From Marsupella aquatica (lineage: Eukaryota; Marchantiophyta), in contig OZ316899.1 of assembly GCA_973895155.1 (NCBI GenBank), positions 10,292,001-10,356,000 on the forward strand: a stretch of DNA of 64,000 nt, given 5' to 3'. This document shows positions 20,867 to 32,261 of this stretch, in pieces. Made by a program: the position numbers and the translations under genes. Within the stretch, counting starts at the first letter, position 1. The number at the start of each line of letters is the position of its first letter. Below the pieces are notes generated by a model. That model was not told the DNA's origin. It made no database searches and saw nothing but the letters and a program-made list of their open reading frames with translations.

Positions 20867-22162
20867 CTGAATACGGCATGGACCAAAGAGCAGAAGGCTG
20901 TCTTGTTGCGAAAAGCAGCACGTTATCAGGTCATCAAAGGAGTGTTGCATAGGATGGGAGCATATGGTAATCTCTAGAGATGTTTGGAAAGGGATGATAC
21001 CCGGAAGGTAATGGAAGCAATGCACGGCGAGGAGGCCGGAGGTCATTTTGCACCAGTAGTTACCACACGGGAGATATTGGATGTCGGTTACTAGTGGCCA
21101 ACCTTACACAAGGATGTTCATCAATTCATTAAGGAGTGTGATCCTTGTCAAAGAGCGGGGGGACCAAGGGCTGCTAGTAGACATCCATTGCATCCAGTTT
21201 TACCCCTTGCTGCATTTGAAAAGTGGGGGATCAATTACATTGGGCCTCTGAAGCCAAAAACTTATCCTCGGAGGAATAAGTACATCATCCTGGCCACTGA
21301 TTATGCCACCAGATGGGTAGAGGCTAGGCCGACGATGAAAAATGATGTTGTTAGAACTGCTCAATTTTTATACGAGCAAATTTTCACCAGGTATGGGGCG
21401 CCTCTTGAGCTGGTCAGCGATCGGGGGACTCATTTCCTAAATGATATCGTCGGTCGGCTTAATGAGCAATACTTGGTTTGGCATCGGCCTACAACTCCTT
21501 ATCATCCTAAGGCCAATGGGCTTACCGAACGTGCAAATGGAATCATTGGTAAAATACTGAACAAGACGGTATCTGATCACAAGGATGACTAGGATGACAA
21601 GCTGTACGCTGCTGTTTTTGCTTATAACTTGGCCTACAAGACAACTACGGGACATACACCTTATTTCCTAACGTTTGGGCAGGAGGCTTTGGTACCAATG
21701 GAGTTGGAGGTTCCCACTTATCGAGATACTATATGACAACGTCTGTCGGAAGCCGAGAGTAGGAGAGCAAGGTTGTACCAACTGGAAGCATTGGAGGAAG
21801 CCAGATTAATAGCATCGGAAAGACTGAAGTATCGTCAGACACTGATGAAGCAGCGATATGATAAGAAGTTAAGGCCAATCTGTATTCAGACTGGAGATCT
21901 AGTGTTACTGTATGACAGCATGTATGTAAAATTTCCTGGGAAGCTTTACACTCACTGGTTAGGACCATACAAGGTGGAAATGATGTTCTCCAATGGGTCA
22001 GTCCAACTAGCCAATATCACGGGCGAGATTTATCCCGTAAGAGTACACTATGATAGGCTTAAAAAATACTATATGTATGAGTTTGAAGATGTTTGCGAGG
22101 ACGCTTCACAATTAAGTGGGGAGCTATGTGATGCCTTGCCAGGATCACGAAGTAATAACTAA
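20867..22162 (+). pseudogene. Element A integrase
   Basis: The H2C2 zinc motif (HGEEAGGHF ... CDPCQRAG) is followed by the catalytic core. The first core motif reads WGINYIGP, so the first catalytic Asp is Asn; the second (SDRGTHF) and third (GLTERANG) are intact. In-frame TAGs at 21092-21094 and 21590-21592 both replace Trp codons kept in B. The C-terminal module with WLGPYKV (21773-22162) is open, and its stop lies 36 bp inside the LTR, which starts at 22127. The enzyme is inactive. Confidence 0.87.
22112..22126 (+). other. Polypurine tract of element A
   Basis: TTAAGTGGGGAGCTA directly precedes the 3' LTR start TGTGATGCC at 22127. It is nearly identical to the equivalent sites of B and C. 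Confidence 0.78.
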
Positions 22163-25100
22163 GCCTAAAAAAAATGGCTAAATAAGGATAGATAGAGAGT
22201 ATAAGGTAACAATAAAGACCGATGCCGATTTCTACGTGTAGATAATAAAGGAAAGGATCCAATGGTTGAGATCCAACGGATTGGAGTTATGACCTAATCC
22301 ATGCTTGATCACAAGGACCCCTAAGTGGCGGCTTTGGAGTAAGGTGACCAATACTCTGCCATTTCGCATTCTTGTGTACACGGTTTCGACATTGAGGAGC
22401 GACTGTCAGTCGAGTGCTAAGGTGGATTGGGAGATTGCGCAAGTTCTTGGCATTTGGTGGAATGAACACGGTAAATCAGGCAGGGAAGTTTGGGGGTTGT
22501 TTGCTTGAAGAAGCAAGGCAGCTGATACCTACGTATGAAGACGTTGAGCCGGAGCGCACAGCCAGAGAACGAGCGGAGCTTGCGCGATTGTGGGGAATTC
22601 ACAAAATGGCATTCGTAGATACGGAGGAGGTGTTGGAAAAGTTCTCGTGGACACCCACCAGTGCGGAGCTTGACAAATTGTTGATCCGGGAGAATAAGGT
22701 CGTGGGGATTAGGGAGGGAATCAAGAATGCAGGGCAGCCACTTTGGGAATTGAAGGGTCACACTACGAAGTGGACGAAGGAAGCCATTCTTGGGGAGTAT
22801 TCAGGCGCTGAAGAGATGAAGCGCAAGGGAGGTTCGGCATCCGCCACTCTAGCAAAGCAAACTAGGTCGGAGAGACCAATCAAGATGGAATCCGGGCCAG
22901 TTAGAGATCGGGCTGTAGAGGATAAAACCATGACAGTGTGGGCGAACAGGTTACCTGCCGATTTACAATTACAGTTCGCAAGAGATGAGGATGAGGTCTT
23001 CAGTGCCGTTCAGGATAATAAATATGCAAGATATATGAATGACACTGGGTTGGAGGGCTTTGTCAGGTTGTCTTGGAGGATGGTAGACATACCAGATGAG
23101 GATCTGTTGGACTTCGTGGGATGCTAGGAGGCTTCTTCCAACACGACGCTGCTGTATGGAAAGGTGTTCGAACTAACACCTGCGCTTATCGAAGCCGTCT
23201 TTGCTTTACCAACAGGAAGGAAGACTAAGGTGGAGTAGAGGAAGACGTTGCCAGATGACCAGTTCAGGTCATTTCCAGGGCCTTCCACTAAGAATGGGTT
23301 TTTCAGGAATCAATGTACCAACCCGCATATAAGGCAGCTGATTGATTTCCTGAGAGTCACGTTGCATTGTACCTTGCCAAGAGCAGAAATCGGCAAAGCC
23401 CAGGTATTTTTGGTGGAGAATATCGATGCAAGCCGAGACTACAACGGCTATCTCTTAATGCAGTTGAAGAAGGCATTAAATGAAGAGAAGCAGAGCATTG
23501 GGGAGGGAGCGGTATCCAAACTAGGGTACCATCTGCAATTACTTTGCCGATATGCAAGAAGCCAGTGAGTCTTTTGCACCGGTGTTGCCTATACAGGAGC
23601 GGATGCCAATCACTGCACCACTTGAGGAGGTGGAGGAGGACGAGGAGCCTCTAAGCAAACAATGCCACGGGAGGAGGTCGGCAACACCGGCAACATGAGA
23701 ATGGGAGCATTCCCCTATCAAGGAGCCAAAGGTAGTAACATATGATGTAGTGAGAAATCCGTTGCGCCGGCCTACTTGTAATAATCCATATGCAGGCACC
23801 CAATTGGTCGAAAGGAAGATGACTGCCGAAGAGAGAAAGAAATATGACGAGCAAATGGATTCGGAGATAGATGAGGAGGTAAGACGAAGCCAGGAGAGGC
23901 CAGTATTAAGAGCTTCTAACAGAGCCCAAGTGGAGGGACCTATGGAGGAAAGTCAACCAACAGCAGCCCAACAATATTCGGAGGAAGAGATCGGGGGCTT
24001 TGGAGGAGAGGCCAGCATGCTAGGTAGTCAGGTTAATGTGGATGATTACGATGATGACTATGTCGATCACGGGGAGAGGCCGGTACCAGGAGTTAGAACG
24101 ATGGGAAGGTTTTGTAGAAGACTTCCCGCAGTCTTCTATGGCAAGCCGGAGGACCAGAAAACACCAGAATCTCCTCCACCAGATGTGACGCCATTGGAAT
24201 TTGACAAGATGAAGGAAGCTGAAGCCGGGCTACAAGAGAGGATTAAGGAGTGGGGGCTGGGAATGCAGAACAGGAATGCCAGCTACCAGGAGGAGAGTGG
24301 TTGGAAGAAATAAGATGGCTTAGTGAGAGGCAGACCGAACCTCTCACTAACTTCGATAAATTACGGGCAGAGGCTTGGGAGAGACGACCTCAATGGCAGA
24401 TGCCAGTATCACCTGGGAGGTCAAACTACGCAAGAAATCGGGCTAAGGAGTATGGAGACATGTGTGGACTCTTAGCCTTAGAAATCTTGGGTAACGAGTT
24501 GGAATCCGGGCCATTTCTTAGAAAAGAAGTGGCTGATCAAACGAGATTGGAGGAGGCAATGACGTTGGAGTGGTTAAAGAAAGAGGAGGTAATTGCTCGG
24601 CTTCGCTCCATGGAAGCCGAAGTTGCTAAGACAAAGTCTGGTCAACCAACTCAGCAGGATCTCTTGGCTAAGCAGCAGGAATTGGAGGTGGCAAACAACC
24701 AATTGGAAAACTACCAATTGGATAACCAGCAGATCAAGGAAAAATTGACAAAGGTAGAGCTGGAGTTAGCCGATTCAAAAGCAGAAGTACAGGGTCTAAA
24801 TTGCCAGGTCGAGAGGCTCAGAAAGACGGCTAAGGATCAGGCCACCCAGAGCGAGAAGGCCTTGGCAGAAGCCCAAAGGAAGTATGACAAGTTACTCGAC
24901 CGGTTGGAGGCCATGCGTGAGAAGCATGATGACGCCATGTGCACAGCGGCCAATGATCACCTAAACCGAGTTCAACAGATACGCAAGGAGCTCAGGAGGA
25001 GCTAGCGAGGACAAAGCAGGCATGGACGGACGAGGTCACAAAACTGGAAGGCATCAACGACTCCTTGAAAGCAGCCATAGATAAGCAAGAGTTGGAGATC

Positions 25101-26738
25101 GTGCAGATCTTAAATGAGGAGCTGAAGATGGCCAGGTCCGAGATACAACGGCTTAACAATGAAGTTGAAGACGTATCTCAGGAATTGGAGGAGGCTAGGG
25201 ATAAGATGCTCGGGTTGCAGAAGCGTGTCGACAATCAAACAAAGAAATTGAAGAAGTATGGCAAAGCGGGATATGGGTCACCAACTGAAAGGCTTCCCGT
25301 CAGTAGTATGGTAGGTGGAAATACAGTGAAGCCAAAGCCAAAGCCGAGCTCATTGTTGTCATGCGTGACTGGGGACAAAGCCATGCAGTTGGTAGCAGAT
25401 TTGGCAAAGACGTTCATGGGGCCAGGCGATAATAAAGTTAAGCCCCTTAAAGCCACTCCGGAGGAAGTCGAGAGCATGGCCGCTCACATTTGTGGTACTG
25501 TGGCCCTGAAGGCAGCTGTGGTAGAGGTAAGTACTGCGGATCCACTTGGAGCTGCGGTAACAGGTTCAGACGATGGTACTGCTTCTATGGACGCCCAGAA
25601 CGTGAGGCCGTGGGTTATCGAGACCGAACGCATCGGGGACCAGGCTTGGATTGAGGAAGTTAAGGCAAAAGCTCTCCAAGCCGTTTCCCAGGAGGATGCC
25701 GATGTAGCAGCCGATGCCGGGGCCGACAAACCAGAACCCGAAGTTGAGGAAGCCAAAGGGGTCAAGCCGGAGCCGATGGCAGGAGAAGGTGCAGAGTTGG
25801 AAAATTCGGACTTACCCCCGGTCATCTGACAATTAAGGAGGGCCAGTCATCGGTTGGAAGGAGGACGTGGCGGCAAGAGAAGGGCTTGGGCCAGAAGGGC
25901 ACGGCCGTTGTAGGATGGGACAGGGCAAGTAGCACCCTGTCGGCTTAGGTAGTATTAGATGCTCGGTTCACACAGGGTTCCGGGCTAGTCAAGTTTTTTA
26001 GGTGATAGTTTTTTAGTAGGATTATCGCGGTGGAAGGCCGTGAGTTGTGGTTAGGATTTCCGCCTTTTCCCCTGAACGCGCTGCAAGCATAAAAACCTGG
26101 GCAGCGTGGCCCGTGGGGCTTTTTCTTAGTCAAGGCTTTAGTGTAAATCTGTATTGTTGTGAGCACAAGAAGCTCTCGGCTAAATCTAGACCGCAGGGTA
26201 TCAGTAAACCACCAGTTCCCTTGGATTTCTGAGCAATTGTTTGAATTGAGTTGGCCTCGTTGCATAGTTCACAGATTCTTGCCATCCAAGAAGTTGAGTG
26301 TTATGATATCTGTTGCTTGATCGATTTAAGTCAGATAGGGTGAACTATTGAGCAAAATACAATCGCATTGTCTTGATTGGAGACTGCCCAATCAAACTTT
26401 GAGAGAAAAGTGAGGATTGAGAGTGTTTAGTCGGTGAAGTGTGGGTTGAGTCAGTCTGCAAAAGACCTTCAGCCGGCTTAAGAAATTAAGCCGTAGGGGT
26501 ACATTCCGGGGGCGGAATACAAATATACCTGAAGAAGTTAAAGAGGAATTAGGTGTCTCAGTTGTGCACAATTCACAAGCCCAATGAAAGAATCGGTCCG
26601 GTAAGTGTAAATCGAAGGAGAGGATTGCATTTCCAAACCGAATAGCTGCCAAAGGGCAAGAGGACGGACATAAACGAGTGGTTTATGATCAACTGAGGGT
26701 AGTTCTTTGGGTTAGAGGTCTTTGGAAAACGCACCACA
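22127..26738 (+). repeat. Element A 3' LTR (4612 bp)
   Basis: It starts TGTGATGCC after the polypurine tract and ends GCACCACA at 26738. The part after 24782 matches the 5' LTR. It holds the whole LTR reading frame (about 22305-25829), a TATA-like ATAAAAAC near 26090 and the palindrome at 26503-26518. Confidence 0.93.
22305..25829 (+). pseudogene. LTR-encoded protein of element A (3' LTR copy)
   Basis: This is the counterpart of the frame in the B and solo LTRs, in gag-pol orientation, just inside the LTR. Parts run 22305-22508, 22414-23127, 23248-23568, 23750-24313, 24250-25005 and 25065-25829. The central region is clearly homologous to the solo copy: GLEGFVRLSW, TLPDDQF, GPSTKNGFF, CTNPHI, LPRAEIGKAQVFL, DYNGYLL and LGYHLQLLCRYARSQ. 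The second half is a long coiled coil, then a Lys-Pro segment and an acidic tail. Breaks include a frameshift near 22440, a TAG at 23125 (Trp in the solo copy), a TAG at 23236, shifts near 23570 and 24295, and one near 24992. The domain resembles proteins labelled putative plant transposon protein; this is tentative. Confidence 0.78.
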
Positions 26739-26798
26739 ACTAACTAAAGTCATATTATAGTCATGTATCAACAAGACTAGACTCCATGATGGAGTCAC
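26739..26798. other. 60-bp spacer between element A and the CACTA element
   Basis: This short sequence begins with ACTAA, the expected right target copy of A, and ends with CAC, the left target duplication of the CACTA element. No gene is present. Confidence 0.7.
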
Positions 26799-26859
26799 CA
26801 GTAGTAGAAACCGGGGCAATTTAGACCATACCTTATAGGACTAAGCCCACTAAGTCTTT

Positions 26860-27080
26860 CTTCCATACTTTAAACGACTCGCATCCATTGCCAAGGTTTT
26901 GTTAAAGACTATAAAAGACTTCGAATGTTTCCCGGTTTAGTTAAAGACTATGAAAAGTATACTTGCTATTTTGTGAAGGGTGAACACTCTACACATCATG
27001 GATTTTATTCTTGGAATCCACAATAAAGGTCCACACAAAGACTAGGACACTCGATAGTCTTACAAGGGTTCATCATAAGA
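26860..27080. repeat. Left subterminal repeats of the CACTA element
   Basis: There are several copies of short motifs such as AAAGACTA, AACGACT and TATAAAAGACT within 220 bp of the left end. The same motifs are dense at 49240-49560 near the right end. They differ from the F element repeats. Confidence 0.6.
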
Positions 27081-29537
27081 GTGTACTTCAAAAGGACCAG
27101 TCGACGTGCTACATTTTGGTGGCAGTGCTTAAGGAACATGCCTTGTATATATCACCAACGTTAACTAACATTGCACCGTAAAGATCCATGTAACGGGTAC
27201 TTTTCATAACTTAGGGTACTTTTGATAGAGGTAATTCCATGAGGGGGGCCCGGAGGGGGGGTTAGGGTGGGGCACAACTGATTTAGTGGCCTCATACTTG
27301 AACAGAGAGGGATTTATTTAAAATTATCCTTTACCCTCACCCAAATGTACTCATTTGTTGCCTAATTAAGTCCACATTGTGCCCCTACATCAAGACTCTG
27401 GCCAGGACTTATCAAGCCTAACGGCTCAACTCAACAGCAGACAAAGCGGAAGGCAAAGGTGAGTGTTTGTGCACCGTTAGAGTAACCGCAAGTACTCTAT
27501 TACATGCCTTGTTGTTCTCTATTACATGCCTTGTTCTCCCGCCCACTGTTTCCTGCAATTTTCTTTCTTCCAGAAGAGAATGGTGATTTCTTCTTCTATC
27601 AAACAAAACCCCACCCAACCACCACCCAAGAACGTGGGGTGCACGCGCTTCTTAATCCTCCTCAAACTGGCCCATTGTTCATTGAAACCCCACATATTAC
27701 CCACCGGCACCAAGGGTCCAGTCCCAACCCGTCTTCCGCTTCCCACCATCTTCACTCTCTCGCGCATCTATCTCCTAAACGGCGTCGCTGGCCCTTAGAC
27801 ACAGAATGCTCCGCTGTGATATCGCCTCCAACTTTTCTAGTGCAGTCTAGGCAATTAGACTGCTTTTGAGAAAACTGCCCTTCTTAAAAGTGAGCAATAC
27901 TAATAAACCCCGGTAGGGGCGGAGCTGGGCGGAGCTGTGGGTACTGAGGGAGCTAGGTGTGAGGGTTTGTTACGATGGCCGTGGACCTACCGTGGGCTAT
28001 GGTGGAACACTCTATTGTCTATGATGATTCTAAATCTGCTTGAACTGCAAGTGGATGTGCTTTAAGGCAAACTCGTCGGAGAAATTAGAATGGGGGGACG
28101 GAGTTATCAGTGCTTAGGTTGTGGCATTTTTGAGATTGTCAAGAGTAATCTGTGATCTCATTTCTAAACGGTTTGAGCTCCTCTGATGTGCATAGGAATC
28201 GGGCTGAGGAAAGCTTTTGGGAGCTATCATTGGAACTAGCTTTCGATCTAATTCTGCTACTTTTGAATTGGTACTTGGGAAGGCTTTGTATCGTTAAGCA
28301 CTACAAGATTCACAGGCCAGACCTGCTTGCTAGTATGAGGGGCTTTGAAGGAATGTGCGGCCAGGGCTGATTGAGTATGGATTAATTTTGCATTGCCTGA
28401 GATACTGAAACTGCCACCCGCTTTGTTTCAGTGTGTTTGGCTGCTTGCTCTTGCAACTTTGGAGCTGGGTGGGTGAGACGGAGGGTGAGGCGGAGGGTGA
28501 GTTGTCTGTATCGCTTACCTTTGCTCAAATTTCCCCTTTGTTGCCTCTCTGGCTTTGCTGCTACTGCGGTTGTTGATCTTTGTCCACCCACTTGCCTACT
28601 CAATCTAGTGAGTACAACTTTGTCTTTGCGTATGTTTTTGCTCTCTTTGTCCCTCCCCTTGAAATTGTGGGCCTTAAAAAGGTCAGTTGGCTTATGTAGT
28701 TTTTCTCCCCTCCGTGCATCTTTCAGCTGATCCGTGGGCTGGACCCCAGGAAGTAGATTTTGGTAGATTTTGTCTCTGCCCCCGGTCCTCATTTTGTGCA
28801 ATGTCCGCCTGGCACTTGGTTCTTGATCCCTACATTGTCGTCTGCCGCTTGGCTGCTTGCAAAAGGGATCAAACAGATTGGAGGGGCTTGGTCTTGACAT
28901 TCATTTTGGGTTTCAGAGTTTAGGAGGACAGCTTGCACCATCACCGACAAGAATGACCTGCTTGCAGAACAAGAGGGACGAGCACGAGCTGCTTGCAAAA
29001 TAGGAGATTAAGGGCGAGCACAAGCTGCTTGCAAAATAGGAGACTGAGGGCAAGCTGCTTCTTTGTTGCTACTCTAGCTGCGCTGCTACATTGGTTGTTG
29101 ATCTTCACCCACCCACTTGCCTACTCAATTGACAGAGTACAATTTTGTCTCTACGTCTGTTATTGCTGTCTTTGTCCCTCCCCTTGAAATTGTGGGCCTT
29201 AAAAGGTCAGTAAGTTGGCTTATGTAGTTTTTATGTCCCTCCGCTATGTCAATGCGTGTTTCATTGCATTAGGGCATCAGTCGCCGTTTGCCTATAACCG
29301 GACTGTTCATTCTTTGTCCACTCATTTGATGTAATTCTTCCCGTTGCCGCCCAATGCTATGGCACCCATGCTACAATTTGTGGTTTTTGTCTAAGCACAA
29401 ATACTCTCTGTGCCTGGTCTCTGTGTCCCGTCATTTGGATTGATTGTTCAGACGTTTCCTCTTCTCCCAGTCCTTGTCATCCACCAGCCAAAGCACATTG
29501 GATTGTTTTCAAAGGAGGGCTGTGTAGTTCAAACGGT
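27081..29537. other. CACTA left arm, no supported gene
   Basis: This contains a G-rich patch (27240-27275), a duplicated CTCTATTACATGCCTTGTT (around 27495-27535) and a diverged direct repeat of about 175 bp (28540-28714 and 29062-29242). There is also a short tandem repeat with the core GCTGCTTGCAAAATAGGAGA (28980-29060). Open frames here lack recognisable domains and overlap on both strands, so I call none of them. Confidence 0.5.
28540..29242 (+). repeat. Diverged direct repeat (two copies of about 175 bp)
   Basis: Copies lie at 28540-28714 and 29062-29242. Both contain CACCCACTTGCCTACTCAAT, then CTTTGTCCCTCCCCTTGAAA and GGCTTATGTAGTTTTT in the same order. It may be an internal duplication of captured sequence. 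Confidence 0.65.
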
Positions 29538-29828
29538 TTGATCTGTGCAATGGATTTGAGCAGATTGGCGGTTGTTAGTTTTCTTCTTGTAAAACCTGTC
29601 TGTCTTTCTTTTCTGCTTTTGGCCATGCTCCTAGCTTCACTTCTTGCTGCAAGCTCAATGTGCTTCAGCTATGGCAATATTCACTTACCCTGTCCCAACG
29701 CCACTGCCGTGAGCTGCAGGACAGCCAACAGAAGCTGTGTACAGATTGCATGTAAATCAGGGTATTTTATGGTTTGCGGAACAACTGTCCAAGTATGTTG
29801 CAGTGGTCGGTCTTGCGCAACTCAATGA
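29538..29828 (+). CDS. Hypothetical small Cys-rich protein with signal-like N-terminus
   Basis: This is a 96-codon frame; the likely start is the second Met (MDLSRLAV), giving about 92 residues. A strongly hydrophobic stretch (about residues 6-35) looks like a signal peptide. The mature part has nine cysteines spaced C-x9-C-x7-C-x6-C-x4-C-x7-C-x6-CC-x4-C and two N-glycosylation-type sites. I recognise no family. The pattern does not match hydrophobins, and the CACTA context makes a captured exon or a chance frame possible. Confidence 0.3.
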   Translation: MICAMDLSRLAVVSFLLVKPVCLSFLLLAMLLASLLAASSMCFSYGNIHLPCPNATAVSCRTANRSCVQIACKSGYFMVCGTTVQVCCSGRSCATQ

Positions 29829-32261
29829 GCCAATTTCATTTTCCCTGTGCACTTCTATTTCTCAGAGAATTCCCTGGTCATGCTCATTTGCCCCAGAGTT
29901 AGAAAACAAAGAAGAAGAGTTGACTAATTGTAATTCCAATCCATATCCTGATCGGTCAAGGATTGTGAACTACATTGGCCTTGTCATCAGCCGAGGTCAC
30001 CAAATTTTGCTTGGTTTCATTCCTGTGGAGCACTGCTGTGATGGATGAATAGTTTTGTGTTGCCTTGAAGTGGGACATTGGATGAATCCCTCATGCCTTG
30101 TCTGTTTTCAAAAGCTCACAGTGTTTACCTTCAGCTATGGGCGGTTGACATCTTTTAGCATTCTTTGTGGTGGTGCCTTTGTTGCAAAGCTCCTGCTCCA
30201 ACTGCCCATTTATCCTGGTAAGTTGTGCAACCTGGATTCCAGTATAGATTGAAGTATTCTTGTCTTAATTGTGTCTATGTACATAGTGTCCTTCATTGCA
30301 ACTGTTGCTTTGACCTGCTGAGTTTCAGCAAATTGAATAAGGCATTCTGCCATCATTCCAATCGACTTAAACAAAAATTGAGCTTCAATATGAACTGAGA
30401 GCGTTTATCCCCTCCCTAGACTGATCAAAGTTTCCTAGCAAAAGTTTATATGTTTTAACTGTCCAAGTGTAGGTTTGACCGTGAAAGTTCAGGCCGCTAC
30501 ACCAAGTGCTGGTTGGTGGCCTAAGTGCAGGGTGGTAGGTGGAGTACGTTGCCCAGCCCTGTTACTTTTTCATTGTTTGCCTATGGTGTTGGCATTTTTC
30601 TCACACTCATTCTCATCCTGCTATAATTGGCAATTCAACTCTCCTCTAGAATTCAGTCAGAAGGTGAAGTATTAGTAAGACATCATTTTCTGCTACTAAG
30701 ATGTCTTCTTTTGAGCAGCATACACCGGAAGTAAGCAATAGTGGAGGTTTAACTGCATATCAACACATCCAGTGAACTACCTCTCTGTTGCTCACTGCAG
30801 GGTGAGACTTTCACTCTTTCTGGATATTGTAGTTTGTAAGCAAGTTGATTAGGACTGTTTCATGCTATGTTTATACTGTGACCTCTAGCTGGAACCAGGG
30901 GAATGACACAGTGAGTGGGAACTGATAATTTAAGGTTGGTTGTTGTGGGTGAGGCAAGTATAGCTCCTGCTCACCTTGCTGATCGAAGGTGCTCATCAGA
31001 GGATGTGAACACAAGACATCTCCACAAAAGCAGCACTTATGGTGAGGACCCGCAATGCTGAACATGTGCGGCTTGCACGCAAGGCAGAGATATTGCACCT
31101 TGAGTATGTCAGACTTGGGATCCTTCCAGCCCAGTCTGCATGGTACTTTGAGTACCCTGTTGTTGCCAAGAACAACTACAGCCGGCCTCTACCTACTTCA
31201 GTACCCTTCCCAACATCCTTGGTATTCGTGTCTCTTGTACATGACCCACCACAAATTAGGTGCCAAGGGTGTGTGCACAGTTGCCAATATGACTGTCCTG
31301 CCTGTAGGGTTTCTGGCCCAGAGTTGGATGACCGTTCTCTTGGATGTCGGTTTTTGCACAGAGCACAATGTATCATCTGGAACCACTCGCCATCCTGCAC
31401 TATGCCTGGCGATGTCACTTGTCCTGCCCTCCCAAACCCCACCACCGGTGACTTTGGTGTCTACACATGTTTGGATCACACGCTCTAGAGGACCACTTGT
31501 CACACTGCATGCACAGACCATTGACCATTGACCTATAACTTAACACTTTGACTTGAACAGAGAGGATATTTACTTAAAATTTTGAATTTTGAGCAATTTT
31601 GGGTCCAGGGTTTAGGGTCAATAGTACATAACTTATCCTATTATGGCTGCACTAAGTAGAATATCCTAATTTAAGAGGCTAGCAAGCTCACTTAAAAGTC
31701 TCCTTTCAAAGACTGGAATTAATGGGCCATGTGATAACCTGGAAAAAGTGATTTATGCCTAACTTATTTGTCTCATTCACTATCATAGCCTATTTAGGAT
31801 GTATAAATTACAACCCTGATCACACTGCTTGATGCCAATCCTGTTCCAAAAAAGGCTGTTTTACATGTCACGACTATTGTATGTGATTCAAATGCATTAA
31901 ATCTTGCTGCAGATCTCCTTTGGTGAATCATAGCCACAAAATTGAGGTGTAGGTGGAGCTATTGTACTAGGGGATCAGTTTTTAGTGTGGGCTCAACAAA
32001 CCAAAAAGTATGTCTACTCTGCATCTGTGTGTGAACATTTCATTGCAGTAGCAATTGCCACTCTAGTCTATATGCTACACTGTACTTTTTGTACATTGCT
32101 AAATTGTATTGTCTGTGCACTCTGCTAAATTGTACTATCTGTCTCATGCATAGGCATGGCACGCCCTAAAATCCGAGCCAAGAAGCGGGGATAGAGGTGA
32201 GCAACACAGGTGTAGTTGGGCCAAATGGTAGTAACTTCTCTGCATGTCAGATTTTCCGGAA
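29829..32261. other. CACTA left arm, no supported gene
   Basis: Two overlapping open frames (31039-31488 and 31055-31531) have no recognisable domain, and neither is favoured. The T-rich stretches with TGCAG/GTAAGT-like sites would suit introns of a captured gene, but no exon series can be assembled with confidence. Confidence 0.4.

Larger units (their letters stand above)
1..26738 (+). mobile_element. Element A: Ty3/Gypsy LTR retrotransposon, degraded and nested-into
   Basis: This plus-strand element runs 5' LTR (48-1998), primer-binding site, gag, protease, RT/RNase H, integrase, polypurine tract (22112-22126) and 3' LTR (22127-26738). The gag-protease-RT-RNase H-integrase order and the protease motif IDGGSGV place it in plant Ty3/Gypsy. 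It is split by element B (3126-14507), a MITE-like insert (17068-17380) and F1 (17422-19348); removing each insert with one target copy rejoins the reading frame. Several stops and frameshifts show that it is dead. The 3' LTR is followed by ACTAA at 26739; the left target copy is outside the window, so the duplication cannot be checked. Confidence 0.93.

Noticed and set aside
28382-28900. 172-codon minus-strand frame in the CACTA left arm
   Set aside because: Low-complexity Arg/Lys/Gln composition, no domain, overlaps the direct repeat; judged chance.
29538-29828. Hydrophobin assignment for the Cys-rich frame
   Set aside because: It has one Cys-Cys pair and nine cysteines; hydrophobins have eight with two pairs, and they are fungal.
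31039-31531. Two overlapping plus-strand frames of about 150 codons
   Set aside because: Neither has a recognisable domain or better codon support; not called as genes.
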